Shown piece by piece: positions 1 to 7,721 of a stretch of DNA of 21,202 nucleotides (position 1 is the stretch's first letter; each line of letters opens with the position of its first letter). The position numbers were made by a program, and so were the translations under genes. The notes under the pieces are model-generated. The model did not search any database. It saw only the letters and a list, made by a program, of their open reading frames with translations, and had not been told where the DNA came from. The stretch comes from a virus, in IMG/VR virus record IMGVR_UViG_3300033151_000339, positions 1 to 21,202 of that record; one strand, written 5' to 3'.

Positions 1-393
1 CGCACACAAGAGGAAGATCTGGTCACCTCCGTTTCTGGCAAATAGCTGGTAGGCATTAGATCCGGAATTGAAAACATCGTCAAGCGTGGCTCCCTTCCCC
101 GCAAATAGCCCGGTCCCTCCCTGTTGATCCCAACTCAATCCAGACGAATACGCGGCAGTTGATCCGTTGATTCCGAGGCCGCTGAAACTCCCCCCTCCAG
201 AGCCAGAAAACAGGGTCGTATCTACTCCACTTCGGATATTGATATGCACCCCACTCCTGACGGCATGGTATTGATGGCCTCCCGAAACTGTTCCGAAATG
301 TTCTTCCGTCCAATTATTTCCGTTTACGAACGCCCTTACCTTGGACATTAAATCCTCTACACTCGTATAGTTTCCGCTTTCGTGAATCGACAT
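1..393 (-). CDS. Phage tail structural protein, N-terminal part (cut by window edge)
   Basis: The reading frame starts at ATG 393 and stays open to the left edge, giving 131 residues; the C-terminus lies outside. It begins MSIHESGNYTSVEDL and then has KVRAFVNGNNWTEE. This 'short N-terminus, helix, x-x-F-x-x-x-N-x-W' layout resembles the start of a virion structural family found beside tape measure genes in many siphoviruses, and loosely resembles the gene just upstream, so the two may be paralogues. A good ribosome binding site (AGGAGA) sits 6-7 bases before the ATG and begins at the stop codon of the upstream gene. Thirteen of 23 glycine codons are GGA, unlike the GGC-rich capsid gene. A role in the distal tail or baseplate is inferred from position after the tape measure. 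Confidence 0.7.
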   Translation of the reverse strand, partial: MSIHESGNYTSVEDLMSKVRAFVNGNNWTEEHFGTVSGGHQYHAVRSGVHINIRSGVDTTLFSGSGGGSFSGLGINGSTAAYSSGLSWDQQGGTGLFAGKGATLDDVFNSGSNAYQLFARNGGDQIFLLCA

Positions 394-403
394 TGCTGTT
401 CTC

Positions 404-1573
404 CTATTCCATTGTCATCGCGCAAATAAATTCTGCCTGGTGGGCATCCTGATAGCAGGTAAACGCCGCGCCAGATTGGATGATTACGTCGTCTGCAGAA
501 ACATACCCTTCCTCGCTGGCGACATGATACGTTCCAACGAAATGACCGAACACTATTCCCAGATCATGGAGGATGAGCGTCGCGGGGAACAAAGGTACGT
601 TCCCGTTTGCATCGCGGTAGATTTCCGCCATCACATACCTCTTGTTCGGGTTGTTGCTGTACCCACCATCCGCGCCGCTTGGGGAGGTGTAGATTTGATC
701 ATTCGTGTCTCCGGTCGGAATCCAAGTCTCCCCGTTGAGTCCGGATACATAATTGTAGGTTACGGACTGAGCGTAGCACCGCCAATAAGCGTGATGCTGC
801 GGTTCCGTCGTGTTGGCGTAGTTCCCGTCCCTGCAACATCCCCCAACAACCATCGGATTATTCCATTGCGACGGCGAAGCCAGTCGGACAGGCCAACCTA
901 AATACCCATGCTCGTATACTGTTGATCCGCAGATTGCAACAAACCTGATGCCATCCTTGAAATCCCATATCGTATATTCAATGAGACTGGTGATTAGCGG
1001 GACAAAACGGTCTTCTAGAATCGCACCTTGTTGCTCGTCGAACGCCGCGCCGGAATCGAATCCGTTGAAGCCTTGCAGCTTCAGATACGGAACATTCGTT
1101 CCTTTCGATTGAATTCCGATCAGGAGTTCTTCTGATCCGCTAGAACCTTCGCCTTGCAGAATTAGTTCATGGTCGTCTGATGCCGTGTCGTCGCGCTTGA
1201 TGATCCACAATGCGGTATCTGTGGAAACGGCAAATGTGAACGAATCGCCTACGATAAAGTCAGTCGCTCCAGCAATGAGTGTGAAACTGACGTAATCATT
1301 TCCGTAGGGCGTGTTGACGATAGCGTCGGCAAGTCCGCTCGTGGCAGGACTGGAAACGCTAAACGTGGCGATACCGCCTGATCCTACATCGGTACAGGTC
1401 AGCGTGAATGTTTCCGCGCTGGCATTCTCTGTTGCAGAAACACCGAATACGATTCCATCGCCTGTATTACTTCCGGCAACTGCCGCCGCCGCAAACTTTG
1501 TCCGAGTAGCGAAATCCTTTATCCGTGCTAAAAAAGCGTCGGCTCCGGTGCATGTTCCTTTTGTCCAAGCCAT
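404..1573 (-). CDS. Virion structural protein, probable distal tail protein
   Basis: A 389-residue protein directly after the tape measure gene. The start ATG 1573 follows GAGGT, which overlaps the tape measure stop. The N-terminus (MAWTKGTCTGADAFLARIKDF) and the middle segment with IWDFKDGIRFVAICGSTVYEHGYLGW followed by a VVGGC stretch match my memory of an uncharacterised phage structural family with a pattern like 'NGRRxxVVAKVxTVYxxxYLGF'. The C-terminus ends in a conserved-looking HQAEFICAMTME tail. No signal peptide, membrane segment or enzymatic motif is visible. By position it is likely part of the tail tip, where siphoviruses place distal tail and baseplate hub proteins, but no Dit or Tal fold can be asserted from sequence alone. 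GGA is common among glycine codons, as in the next gene. Confidence 0.72.
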   Translation of the reverse strand: MAWTKGTCTGADAFLARIKDFATRTKFAAAAVAGSNTGDGIVFGVSATENASAETFTLTCTDVGSGGIATFSVSSPATSGLADAIVNTPYGNDYVSFTLIAGATDFIVGDSFTFAVSTDTALWIIKRDDTASDDHELILQGEGSSGSEELLIGIQSKGTNVPYLKLQGFNGFDSGAAFDEQQGAILEDRFVPLITSLIEYTIWDFKDGIRFVAICGSTVYEHGYLGWPVRLASPSQWNNPMVVGGCCRDGNYANTTEPQHHAYWRCYAQSVTYNYVSGLNGETWIPTGDTNDQIYTSPSGADGGYSNNPNKRYVMAEIYRDANGNVPLFPATLILHDLGIVFGHFVGTYHVASEEGYVSADDVIIQSGAAFTCYQDAHQAEFICAMTME

Positions 1574-1576
1574 TTT

Positions 1577-4084
1577 TTACCTCATTGAGTTTTTGTTACG
1601 GTGATAAATCTTCATCGCGGCTTTTTCGCCCTCGGGGCTCCGCATGTATCGCTCCATAGCCGACGTATCGGTAGTCACGATCATCCGCACGGTTCCGCCG
1701 TCGTAGTTGCCGCCGTTTGCGCCCTCGTTGACCGAGGCGTTCGGGACAATCCGAGAGGCGAGCGGAGGGATGACCATTTCGGCGCGTTGCTCCCCGACGA
1801 TGTACGGGGTGTTCCCCGTCGAGGTTGCCCCGAACTGTGCGAAGCTCATCGCACTACTTGCCGCTCCTGCAGCCACGATTGCAGAACCCATTTGAGCCGC
1901 CGCCGCCGCTCCTGATGCTGTTATCGCCGTCGCCATTTGAGCCGCCGCCCCGCCACCGGCCCCGGTTATACCTAACCCGATTTCTGCCGCCGCCGTGGTT
2001 CCGCCAATAGTCATGCCACCCTGCATGGCGGTTGCCGCAAGGACACCGCCCTCGGCAATCGCGGCAGTCGTGGCCGCATTCTTGGCGACTTCCGTTCCAG
2101 CATCCACAGTCATATCCGTTCCGGTTTCGACTCCCTTGTCGAGCAGCGATTTTCCGGCGTTTTTCAGGAGTTCGATGCCCTGAACGACAAGCATCTCTGT
2201 AGCGATCCGCTGGAGTTGCCCGACTACCATTTCGCCGTATTCCTCCCAGCTTGCCTGTCCTTTCCAAAGCTGATCCGTGGTTGCGTCTACAAACCCGTCC
2301 ATACTGCTTTCAACGAGGGTGGCAACCTCTTCGGTCATATTAGCGGCATCGTCCATCCAGTCGCTAAATGATTCGGCCATTTTCCCGCCGTCGAAGTTTC
2401 CGGCCTTGTCCAGCGAGTAGAACGCCTTCGTTAGATTCTTCTCGAATGCTTCCCATTGCCCGTTTAGCCTTTCGGCCAGCGTGATCTGTTTCTGCGTCAC
2501 GATTTCGATCTTTTTCGGGTCTGCCTGCTTCTTGAACGTTTCGCCGGTTCTCTCCCCGAGGGTTTTCGCATAGGTCTTGGCAGGGTCGCCTTTCATCCCC
2601 ATCGTTTCACCGAATTCGCCCATGGCCTTCGTCGTCGTATCCAAGATGGTTTTCGTCGCAGAACTGAACACCTCTTTCGTGTTGGTGAACTGTTCGGTCA
2701 ACAGATCAGCGGCTTTGCGCTGTCCAGACATGGCAATGACATCGGCCTGAAACTCGCGACGCAATTCCTTGTCTCGAATATTGTACTGGAATCCGGCCAG
2801 CTTTTCCTGACTTGAACCGCCGCCGCCAACTCCGTATTTCTTGATCAGTTGCGCCATGCTCGCCTGATCCAGCCCGCCGCCTGTAATGATGTCCCCAGCA
2901 GCTACGGTCTGCGCTCCCTTCGCGAACGGCAGGTCGGTCGTCAGCAGAAAATTATACATGGCGGTTCCGATAACCGTGCCGATGGTTTGCCAGATGGAAA
3001 GCGATGCTTTCAGGGCTTCAAGGAAGACGCTACCCAGGATCGTTGCCCCGGCCTTGAGGCTTTCGAGAATGACATACCCAATGCCTTTCGTGCTGGCGAT
3101 TTCCTTCATCGCGCTAAAGACCTCTTTCAGCACAGAGGCGGTTGCCATTACGTGCGCCCGTGCGGTGTCGAGTGCGGCGGCAATGCCCTTGCCGAAATCT
3201 TCACCGAACGACTCTTTTATGTTTGCGGACAGAGCGATCAGGTCGCGAAGGATCGTCTTGATCTGAGGTGCGAACTTTGCGCCGATGGTGGCTTGGAGGT
3301 CGGTAAACTCACCTTTGAGCGTAGACCACAGGCCGACGACGGTTTTCGACAGGCGTTCAAGTCCGCCCTTGTACTTCTCGCCAAAGATTCGGAGAACTTC
3401 TTCCTGAGCGTTCTTGAATCCGGCGGTCGTGATCTTGGTCGTTTTTCCGAGTGCGTTTTCATACTCGAACGTGAACTGCCCCATGTTCTGCTTTACTTGA
3501 ACACCGAGCTTCCGCATGACTTCGGTTTCCATGCTGATGACACCGAGGGCGACATCTTCGATCCGGCGGTTCATTGCCGCCGCCACTTCGCCAGCCGCCT
3601 TCACAGCGTCGTTTCCTCTGATCCCGACCGACTCGAAACGGGTACGGGTCTGGACGATCTCGGAAGGCGTGTACGGGGTCGCAACAGAGAACGCCCTGGA
3701 TTCGTCAAACGCTTCCTTGGCTTTTTTCGCATTGAGCGTGACGGCAAGCAGGGTCGTTTTCATGGCCTCGTAGCTCGCCGCCGCCTTGGTCGTTGACAGC
3801 CCGACGGCCAAAGTTGCCACCTTGAGGCCAAGCATTGTCTTGAGCATGAGCTTGAGCGGCGCAAGGGCTATATCGATGCCCTTCTTCATAAGATGGAACG
3901 AGGAACGGGCTACGGTTCCGATCTTTTTGACGGCGGCAGTTGCCGAGCCAAATGACGACCGCATTTTCCCGACTGCGGTTTGTGCAGATCGCGCATCCTT
4001 GGCGATATCCTTGAGCGATCCCTTGACGACGCGAGCACCCTTTTGGTCGAACTCGATTACGACTCTCTTTTTTTCGGTAGACAT
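1577..4084 (-). CDS. Tail tape measure protein
   Basis: An 835-residue protein, the longest in the window, placed after the tail tube and tail chaperone genes as expected for a tape measure. It sets tail length by spanning the tail lumen during assembly. The N-terminus (residues 1-60) is basic, followed by a hydrophobic stretch around 70-105 and long helical segments. The tail contains an Ala/Gly-rich near-repeat region (about 690-760, with AAAQMATAI and AAAQMGSAI units) and then the C-terminal motif PYIVGEQRAEMVIPP, a signature of many tape measure proteins (PYLVGExGPE). At the usual 0.15 nm per residue the tail would be roughly 125 nm. The start ATG overlaps the upstream stop as TAATG. No embedded peptidase or muramidase motif was recognised. 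Confidence 0.93.
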   Translation of the reverse strand: MSTEKKRVVIEFDQKGARVVKGSLKDIAKDARSAQTAVGKMRSSFGSATAAVKKIGTVARSSFHLMKKGIDIALAPLKLMLKTMLGLKVATLAVGLSTTKAAASYEAMKTTLLAVTLNAKKAKEAFDESRAFSVATPYTPSEIVQTRTRFESVGIRGNDAVKAAGEVAAAMNRRIEDVALGVISMETEVMRKLGVQVKQNMGQFTFEYENALGKTTKITTAGFKNAQEEVLRIFGEKYKGGLERLSKTVVGLWSTLKGEFTDLQATIGAKFAPQIKTILRDLIALSANIKESFGEDFGKGIAAALDTARAHVMATASVLKEVFSAMKEIASTKGIGYVILESLKAGATILGSVFLEALKASLSIWQTIGTVIGTAMYNFLLTTDLPFAKGAQTVAAGDIITGGGLDQASMAQLIKKYGVGGGGSSQEKLAGFQYNIRDKELRREFQADVIAMSGQRKAADLLTEQFTNTKEVFSSATKTILDTTTKAMGEFGETMGMKGDPAKTYAKTLGERTGETFKKQADPKKIEIVTQKQITLAERLNGQWEAFEKNLTKAFYSLDKAGNFDGGKMAESFSDWMDDAANMTEEVATLVESSMDGFVDATTDQLWKGQASWEEYGEMVVGQLQRIATEMLVVQGIELLKNAGKSLLDKGVETGTDMTVDAGTEVAKNAATTAAIAEGGVLAATAMQGGMTIGGTTAAAEIGLGITGAGGGAAAQMATAITASGAAAAAQMGSAIVAAGAASSAMSFAQFGATSTGNTPYIVGEQRAEMVIPPLASRIVPNASVNEGANGGNYDGGTVRMIVTTDTSAMERYMRSPEGEKAAMKIYHRNKNSMR

Positions 4085-4488
4085 TAGATCAATCCCCCGT
4101 CCCTGATTGCTTTTTCCGCCGATTTTATCGCGTTCTCAACAAACCCAGCCGGGGCCTGCTTTGAATTGCCGTCATTCAGTCCGGCCACATACGGCAGGTT
4201 GTTGTACAAAAACACCGACTCGCCTTTGCCGACGTTCTCGGCAGCTTCCTTGATGCGGCTGATCGACAACATGGCCGACGGGTCGGTTTGCTCCGTCAAC
4301 GCACTTGGATCGTCGGCAGCCCCGGCAAACCAGTTCGCCCGTGCCCGTCCCGTGTCAACAGGCGTGCCGATCGCAACCATTGTCCCGGCCTGCAAAGCCA
4401 TCTGCCCAACCATCTCGGAAGCCCGGATCTCGAACTGATCGCCCGTTTTCTCCATCCAGTCGGCCAAATCGTTTAGATCGCTACTCAT
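4084..4488 (-). CDS. HK97 gp10-like tail completion/neck protein
   Basis: A 134-residue protein with the hallmarks of the HK97 gp10-like family: an N-terminal helix (LADWMEKTG), the motif TPVDTGRARANW near residues 41-52, a Tyr-containing segment LYNNLPYVAGLNDG, and the C-terminal QAPAGFVENAI. Members join or complete the head-tail interface or tail end. The start ATG 4488 lies inside the end of the upstream frameshift frame (ATGAGTAG), and its stop overlaps the tape measure start (TAATG), so translation is probably coupled on both sides. In most siphovirus gene maps this family sits among the connector genes before the tail tube; here it lies between the tail chaperone extension and the tape measure. 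The family call is strong; the precise assembly step is not known. Confidence 0.85.
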   Translation of the reverse strand: MSSDLNDLADWMEKTGDQFEIRASEMVGQMALQAGTMVAIGTPVDTGRARANWFAGAADDPSALTEQTDPSAMLSISRIKEAAENVGKGESVFLYNNLPYVAGLNDGNSKQAPAGFVENAIKSAEKAIRDGGLI

Positions 4489-4801
4489 TTGCTACATGCT
4501 CCAGAAATACGGCATCCATCTTGCGGACAAAAAAGAACAGGTCTTCCCTGCTCGCAGGGTCAAGCCCGTTGTCGTTGGCGTAGAAAGCAAGAGCCTCGTA
4601 TGGAATAGCTCCATACCCCATACCAATAGCGCGAGAATGGGTAAGCTCGAAAAAAGCCTTGTAGACCCATTGCAACCGATCTTTGACTTGCGGTACATCA
4701 CGCCACTTTTCAGGGAGAGGTTTCTCGTTGGCTATATAGACCTTCGCCGCCTTCCGGTAGTGGAACCCTTCTTTCAGTTCCCACCGTAGGGCGGCTATCA
4801 G
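4481..4801 (-). CDS. Tail assembly chaperone, frameshift extension (GT-type C-terminal part)
   Basis: A 106-codon frame, -1 relative to the preceding chaperone gene, running from the CTG that overlaps the slippery site to TAG at 4481-4483. It has no ATG or GTG with a ribosome binding site near its beginning; the first ATG is more than 55 codons in. The product begins LIAALRWELKEGFHYRKAAK and contains IPYEALAFYANDNGL and ends FLEHVANE. Read through the slip, the fusion protein is 135 + 106 = 241 residues, made from 5205 to 4481. In lambda and many siphoviruses the equivalent G-T fusion coats the tape measure and recruits tail tube subunits. The frame is open, is preceded by the correct heptamer and sits just ahead of the tape measure region, so I take it as real. 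Confidence 0.88.
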   Translation of the reverse strand: MIAALRWELKEGFHYRKAAKVYIANEKPLPEKWRDVPQVKDRLQWVYKAFFELTHSRAIGMGYGAIPYEALAFYANDNGLDPASREDLFFFVRKMDAVFLEHVANE

Positions 4802-5205
4802 TTTCCCGCATCGTCTTCCAACTGCTTGAGACGGAAAGAATCTACGTTGGTCGCCTGTTCACGAATTTCAGCAAAAAGCTCAGGCAGTTCGGTCAGCAGG
4901 AAAACCACGTTATCCCTGTTGCATTCGAGTTCGTTACCGTCTCGGTCGGTGACACCTTCCCAGCCGATAATAATCGAATCTGCGTAGATTTCTGCAAGCA
5001 TCTTTGCGCTATCCTCTTCGCCCATCAGTCCGGCGTCGATTGCGTGTTGATGCTTCCGGTATTCCCGTCTGCTCACATTGGCAAACTTCCGGTTTGCTCC
5101 TCCTGCGCGGAGGATATTGATTTGAACATCGCCGATGTCGAGCGTCACGCCCTCCACCTTTTCGCGGTTCCCATCCATTTCGTAAACGTCAAACAGAGAA
5201 GCCAT
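4798..5205 (-). CDS. Tail assembly chaperone (lambda gpG-like, unshifted product)
   Basis: A 135-residue protein between the tail tube and tape measure genes. It opens MASLFDVYEMDGNREKVEGV and contains the segment NRKFANVSRREYRKHQ, a feature I associate with phage tail assembly chaperones, then an acidic C-terminal helix ending LKQLEDDAGN. The stop TGA is immediately preceded by GGGAAAC, so most ribosomes end here and a minority shift into the extension. Ribosome binding site AAAGGAG lies about nine bases before the ATG, itself preceded by a run of A. The ratio of short and long products is critical for tail assembly in lambda; that this holds here is inferred from the same architecture. Sequence similarity alone would give only moderate confidence; the gene order and frameshift signal raise it. 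Confidence 0.87.
   Translation of the reverse strand: MASLFDVYEMDGNREKVEGVTLDIGDVQINILRAGGANRKFANVSRREYRKHQHAIDAGLMGEEDSAKMLAEIYADSIIIGWEGVTDRDGNELECNRDNVVFLLTELPELFAEIREQATNVDSFRLKQLEDDAGN
4801..4807 (-). promoter_or_regulatory. Programmed -1 ribosomal frameshift site GGGAAAC
   Basis: On the minus strand the last codons of the chaperone read GCG GGA AAC TGA. This places G GGA AAC in the X XXY YYZ phase needed for simultaneous -1 slippage of two tRNAs, to GGG AAA, with the next codon CTG. The heptamer lies directly before the zero-frame stop. Lambda G-T uses GGGAAAG at the same place. The 106-codon extension follows immediately. I did not identify a clear downstream stem-loop or pseudoknot; a GC-rich stretch follows within about 20 bases. 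Confidence 0.9.
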
Positions 5206-5226
5206 GCTTCCACTCCTTTTTTTTGG

Positions 5227-6447
5227 TTACGCGTCGGCTACGGTAGGAACTTCTGTCCCATATCCGGCTTCCGCGACATAAACTCCGTCAACATCTGGGT
5301 CGTTGCGGGTGTAGTACACATCCCCGCCAGTTTGCTTGAACTCCCAGGTATCAACCGCATCCCATTGCAGAACGAACATGCCGTCGATTCGAACGTAGAC
5401 TGCATCTGCGGTGTCAACCGTGCCGCTGGCAAGTACATAGTCGCCAGCTACAGCAACGTCGAGCGTATCGCTTTCGGTAATCGTTTTGACGACGGTATTC
5501 AGCGGGTGCTTGAACATGATCATATCGGTTTCGGTGATCGCGTCCTTGATCGCCTGCCATTGGAGGGCTTGCATAACGTCGGAATTGTTTCCCTGCACCT
5601 GAACATTGCCCTGTGAGAACTTCACTTTCGGGAAGGTGACGCAGTACCCGTTTCCATCGCCATCGGACAGCACGAAAGAAAAGCTGATCGCGTCGCCGTT
5701 GATGAACTTATTATATAGCGTGAGACCGTCGAAGTAAGCGTTCATGTTTCCGGTGACTTCCCGCCGCCCGAAACCAATGCCCTTCGCGTCTACGTCGGGG
5801 TAGTTCGTCGTTGCAGTCGAGAACCCCTTCTGTGAACGAAGGTTGTTGTTCAACGTGAACGACAAATCAGAGAACACCAATTCCTCGGCAACGCCGATAA
5901 CGGCCAATGCCCGAAGTTCTGGAACGCTCATCACATCATTCGTATTCGGATCAACGTAGGTCGCCCCGGAAAGCGGTGCGGTTGCAGGGGCTTCCCCGGC
6001 TCCAAGGAAGTTAAACACGGCCTTGATGACGGAATCGGTCGTGATGTCTACCGCCATCGAATTTGAGCGGCTTCCTTTATACCGGAACAAGTAGTCTGTC
6101 GTTCCGTCCGTGATTCCTTTCTCGAACGTCATCGACTTGATTGCGTTTCCGGCTTTGAGGATTCCGGTGTCCGCGTCGAATGTCCCGCGTAGCGTGGCTT
6201 CGAAGAGTTCATCGAACTCGCTACCGAACGAAAGCTCGGTGTTGATGTCGCCCTGCGCCCCGCCGCCTACGCGAATCAGGTCTTTTACGGACGCGGTGGG
6301 GTCGAGTTCTTCGGATTGGATGGACTCAAGCGAACTGCCCAAGCCTTCGCCGGTAATGCGTACGCGCCGGAAAGCGGGTGTCGCGGGGGTGACTCCCCAA
6401 TTCACTTCGGGGATGAATGCAATTACTGAACTACTAGCATCTATCAT
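5227..6447 (-). CDS. Major tail (tail tube) protein
   Basis: A 406-residue protein whose N-terminal two thirds look like the siphovirus tail tube family: an opening strand with AFIPEVNWGVTPATPAFRRV, the segment ESIQSEELDPTASVKDLIRVGG, then FGSEFDELFEATLRGTF. These are typical tube protein landmarks. It is about 100 residues longer than a minimal tube protein; from about residue 318 onward (VVKTITESDTLDVAV) it carries a beta-rich C-terminal extension with DGMFVLQWDAVDTWEF that could be a surface decoration domain on the tube. Ribosome binding site CAGGAG is seven bases before the ATG. It lies between the tail terminator-like gene and the tail chaperone gene, the standard position. The tube role is confident; the extension's function is unknown. 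Confidence 0.9.
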   Translation of the reverse strand: MIDASSSVIAFIPEVNWGVTPATPAFRRVRITGEGLGSSLESIQSEELDPTASVKDLIRVGGGAQGDINTELSFGSEFDELFEATLRGTFDADTGILKAGNAIKSMTFEKGITDGTTDYLFRYKGSRSNSMAVDITTDSVIKAVFNFLGAGEAPATAPLSGATYVDPNTNDVMSVPELRALAVIGVAEELVFSDLSFTLNNNLRSQKGFSTATTNYPDVDAKGIGFGRREVTGNMNAYFDGLTLYNKFINGDAISFSFVLSDGDGNGYCVTFPKVKFSQGNVQVQGNNSDVMQALQWQAIKDAITETDMIMFKHPLNTVVKTITESDTLDVAVAGDYVLASGTVDTADAVYVRIDGMFVLQWDAVDTWEFKQTGGDVYYTRNDPDVDGVYVAEAGYGTEVPTVADA

Positions 6448-6459
6448 GGTTTTCTCCTG

Positions 6460-6867
6460 TTAGGTTTTTTCCTCGTATCGATACGGAACCACTACTCTCG
6501 ACTGCCACCACGCTTCGTCGCTGGTGGCTCCATCGTTAAAAACAGTTCCACGACTAAAAGTTATGAACTGCCCTGTCTTCTTGTTTTCCATGATGTCCAG
6601 CAGGACATCGCAAATCGCGGCATACGAGTTTCCGGTGTTCAAAGGCACGCAAACCTGCGCAATCACAAGCCCGTCGGTTCGCTTCCATTCGCCTCCGACC
6701 GCCGGGTTCCCGGTGTTGGACTCCGTGATAGTCAGCCGAATGAACGCCGATCCCTTTGGCGGATCAAACGGCATGTTCGGATAGCCAATGGCTTCCGTAC
6801 GGCCTGCCGCTTTCAGCCCGACCCGGATAAATTCGTAAATAGCGTTCTCTTTTGCTTCCACACTCAT
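6460..6867 (-). CDS. DUF4128-like protein, probable tail terminator
   Basis: A 135-residue protein starting MSVEAKENAIYEFIRVG, with NMPFDPPKGSAFIRLTI near residues 30-50, a beta-rich core containing GLVIAQVCVPLNTGN, and a C-terminal WWQSRVVVPYRYEE. The order 'helix, P-N-x-x-F-x-P-P-x-G, L-x-V/I-x-V-P, x-V-P-x-x-Y-R' matches the DUF4128 / tail terminator group, which caps the tail tube and joins it to the head. I chose ATG 6867 because it forms an ATGA overlap with the preceding gene's stop; an upstream in-frame start would run well inside that gene. GGGAGG lies about 12 bases before, which is long, so coupling through the overlap is likely. The call rests on pattern memory plus position just before the tail tube. 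Confidence 0.75.
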   Translation of the reverse strand: MSVEAKENAIYEFIRVGLKAAGRTEAIGYPNMPFDPPKGSAFIRLTITESNTGNPAVGGEWKRTDGLVIAQVCVPLNTGNSYAAICDVLLDIMENKKTGQFITFSRGTVFNDGATSDEAWWQSRVVVPYRYEEKT

Positions 6868-7226
6868 CGGTACAGGATTGCCTCCCACAAAAGTTCGAGA
6901 CCCGCCGGTGCCAGCCTGCTTGAACTCGCCACCGTCCACTTGTCATTTCCGGCATCGGTAATCACGTCGCCGCGAACAGGATCGTTCCTGAGACCGTACG
7001 CCGCGATGTAGGCATGCACCGCTTCCCGAATGGTAGCGGTAGGGAAGAGGTGCGAAATGTCCTTGGCGGGCGAAATAGGCAGCATGACGAAGGTGATTTC
7101 CTCGGTGTCAGAGGAGACCTGAGCCCTTTGCGGGGCTGCGGCATCTGCGGCGGACACCACATGCAACAGCGTTCCGGATTGACCCTTCTTCGCCAGCTTG
7201 TCTTTGATTTTCGCCGCCTTGTTCAT
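6864..7226 (-). CDS. Probable head-tail connector (head closure/joining) protein
   Basis: A 120-residue protein, MNKAAKIKDKLAKKGQ at the N-terminus, with a central beta-rich segment EEITFVMLPISPAKDISHLFP and ending GLELLWEAILYR. The opening basic amphipathic helix followed by strands, and the place between a DnaT_2-like connector and a tail terminator-like gene, fit a head closure or stopper protein of the siphovirus neck. No diagnostic motif was recognised, so the function is inferred mainly from gene order. Its ATG overlaps the upstream stop by one base (TGATG), and its own stop overlaps the next start (ATGA), so it belongs to a tightly coupled neck cluster. Confidence 0.65.
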   Translation of the reverse strand: MNKAAKIKDKLAKKGQSGTLLHVVSAADAAAPQRAQVSSDTEEITFVMLPISPAKDISHLFPTATIREAVHAYIAAYGLRNDPVRGDVITDAGNDKWTVASSSRLAPAGLELLWEAILYR

Positions 7227-7708
7227 CAGATCCTAGTCACCATATTCATGACTCCCACGTAGCCCGACTTCTCAATCAGGGCGTCGGCCTGCTCGAACGA
7301 CTTCTTGCGACCGGACGGGCTGAACCATTCCTTCTTGTCGATAATCGGCCCAATGGACTCGTCGAGGCTTTTCAGGTTGCCGCTTGCGATCTCCTCGGTG
7401 GTCTGCCACAGGTCGGCAACTAACGCCTGCGCTGCGTAAATGATGCAGGCCGTCACAATCTCAACCGGGATGTCGTCATCGCCATAGCGCGGGAACTCCG
7501 TTGTCTGGTTGGTGGCCTTCTTCGCGCCGGAAAAGGCGAAACGGGTGTCGATGTAGTCGGTCGCCCTGACAATTGCGGCCTCGATCAAGGCATTGACTTG
7601 CGTGAATGCAACCCCACGGGCTGCGTGCCAGAGCGTGAAGTCGGCCACGCTCACGTATCCGTTTGCGCCCGCAACCTCTCCTGTTGAATCCTGTACGTTC
7701 AATGCCAT
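7226..7708 (-). CDS. DnaT-like (DnaT_2) head-tail connector protein
   Basis: A 160-residue protein beginning MALNVQDSTGEVAGANGYVS, with an ADFTLWHAARGVAF segment, then AAIVRATDYIDTRFAFSG and PRYGDDDIPVEIVTACIIYAA. This series (valine-rich start, N-x-Y-V-S/x-D, RATDY-I/L-D, P-R, IP-x-E-V/I) is characteristic of the phage family called 'DnaT-like ssDNA-binding' in databases, which in phages sits at the first connector position after the capsid genes and is structurally an adaptor. Despite the database name there is no reason here to infer replication. The ATG is preceded by AGGA with a spacing of eight. It follows the cysteine peptidase gene by 13 bases. Confidence 0.82.
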   Translation of the reverse strand: MALNVQDSTGEVAGANGYVSVADFTLWHAARGVAFTQVNALIEAAIVRATDYIDTRFAFSGAKKATNQTTEFPRYGDDDIPVEIVTACIIYAAQALVADLWQTTEEIASGNLKSLDESIGPIIDKKEWFSPSGRKKSFEQADALIEKSGYVGVMNMVTRI

Positions 7709-7721
7709 GGTTTCATTCCTG

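Noticed and set aside
2849-3796. 315-codon open frame on the plus strand opposite the tape measure
   Set aside because: Antisense shadow; the tape measure frame is continuous and family-consistent.
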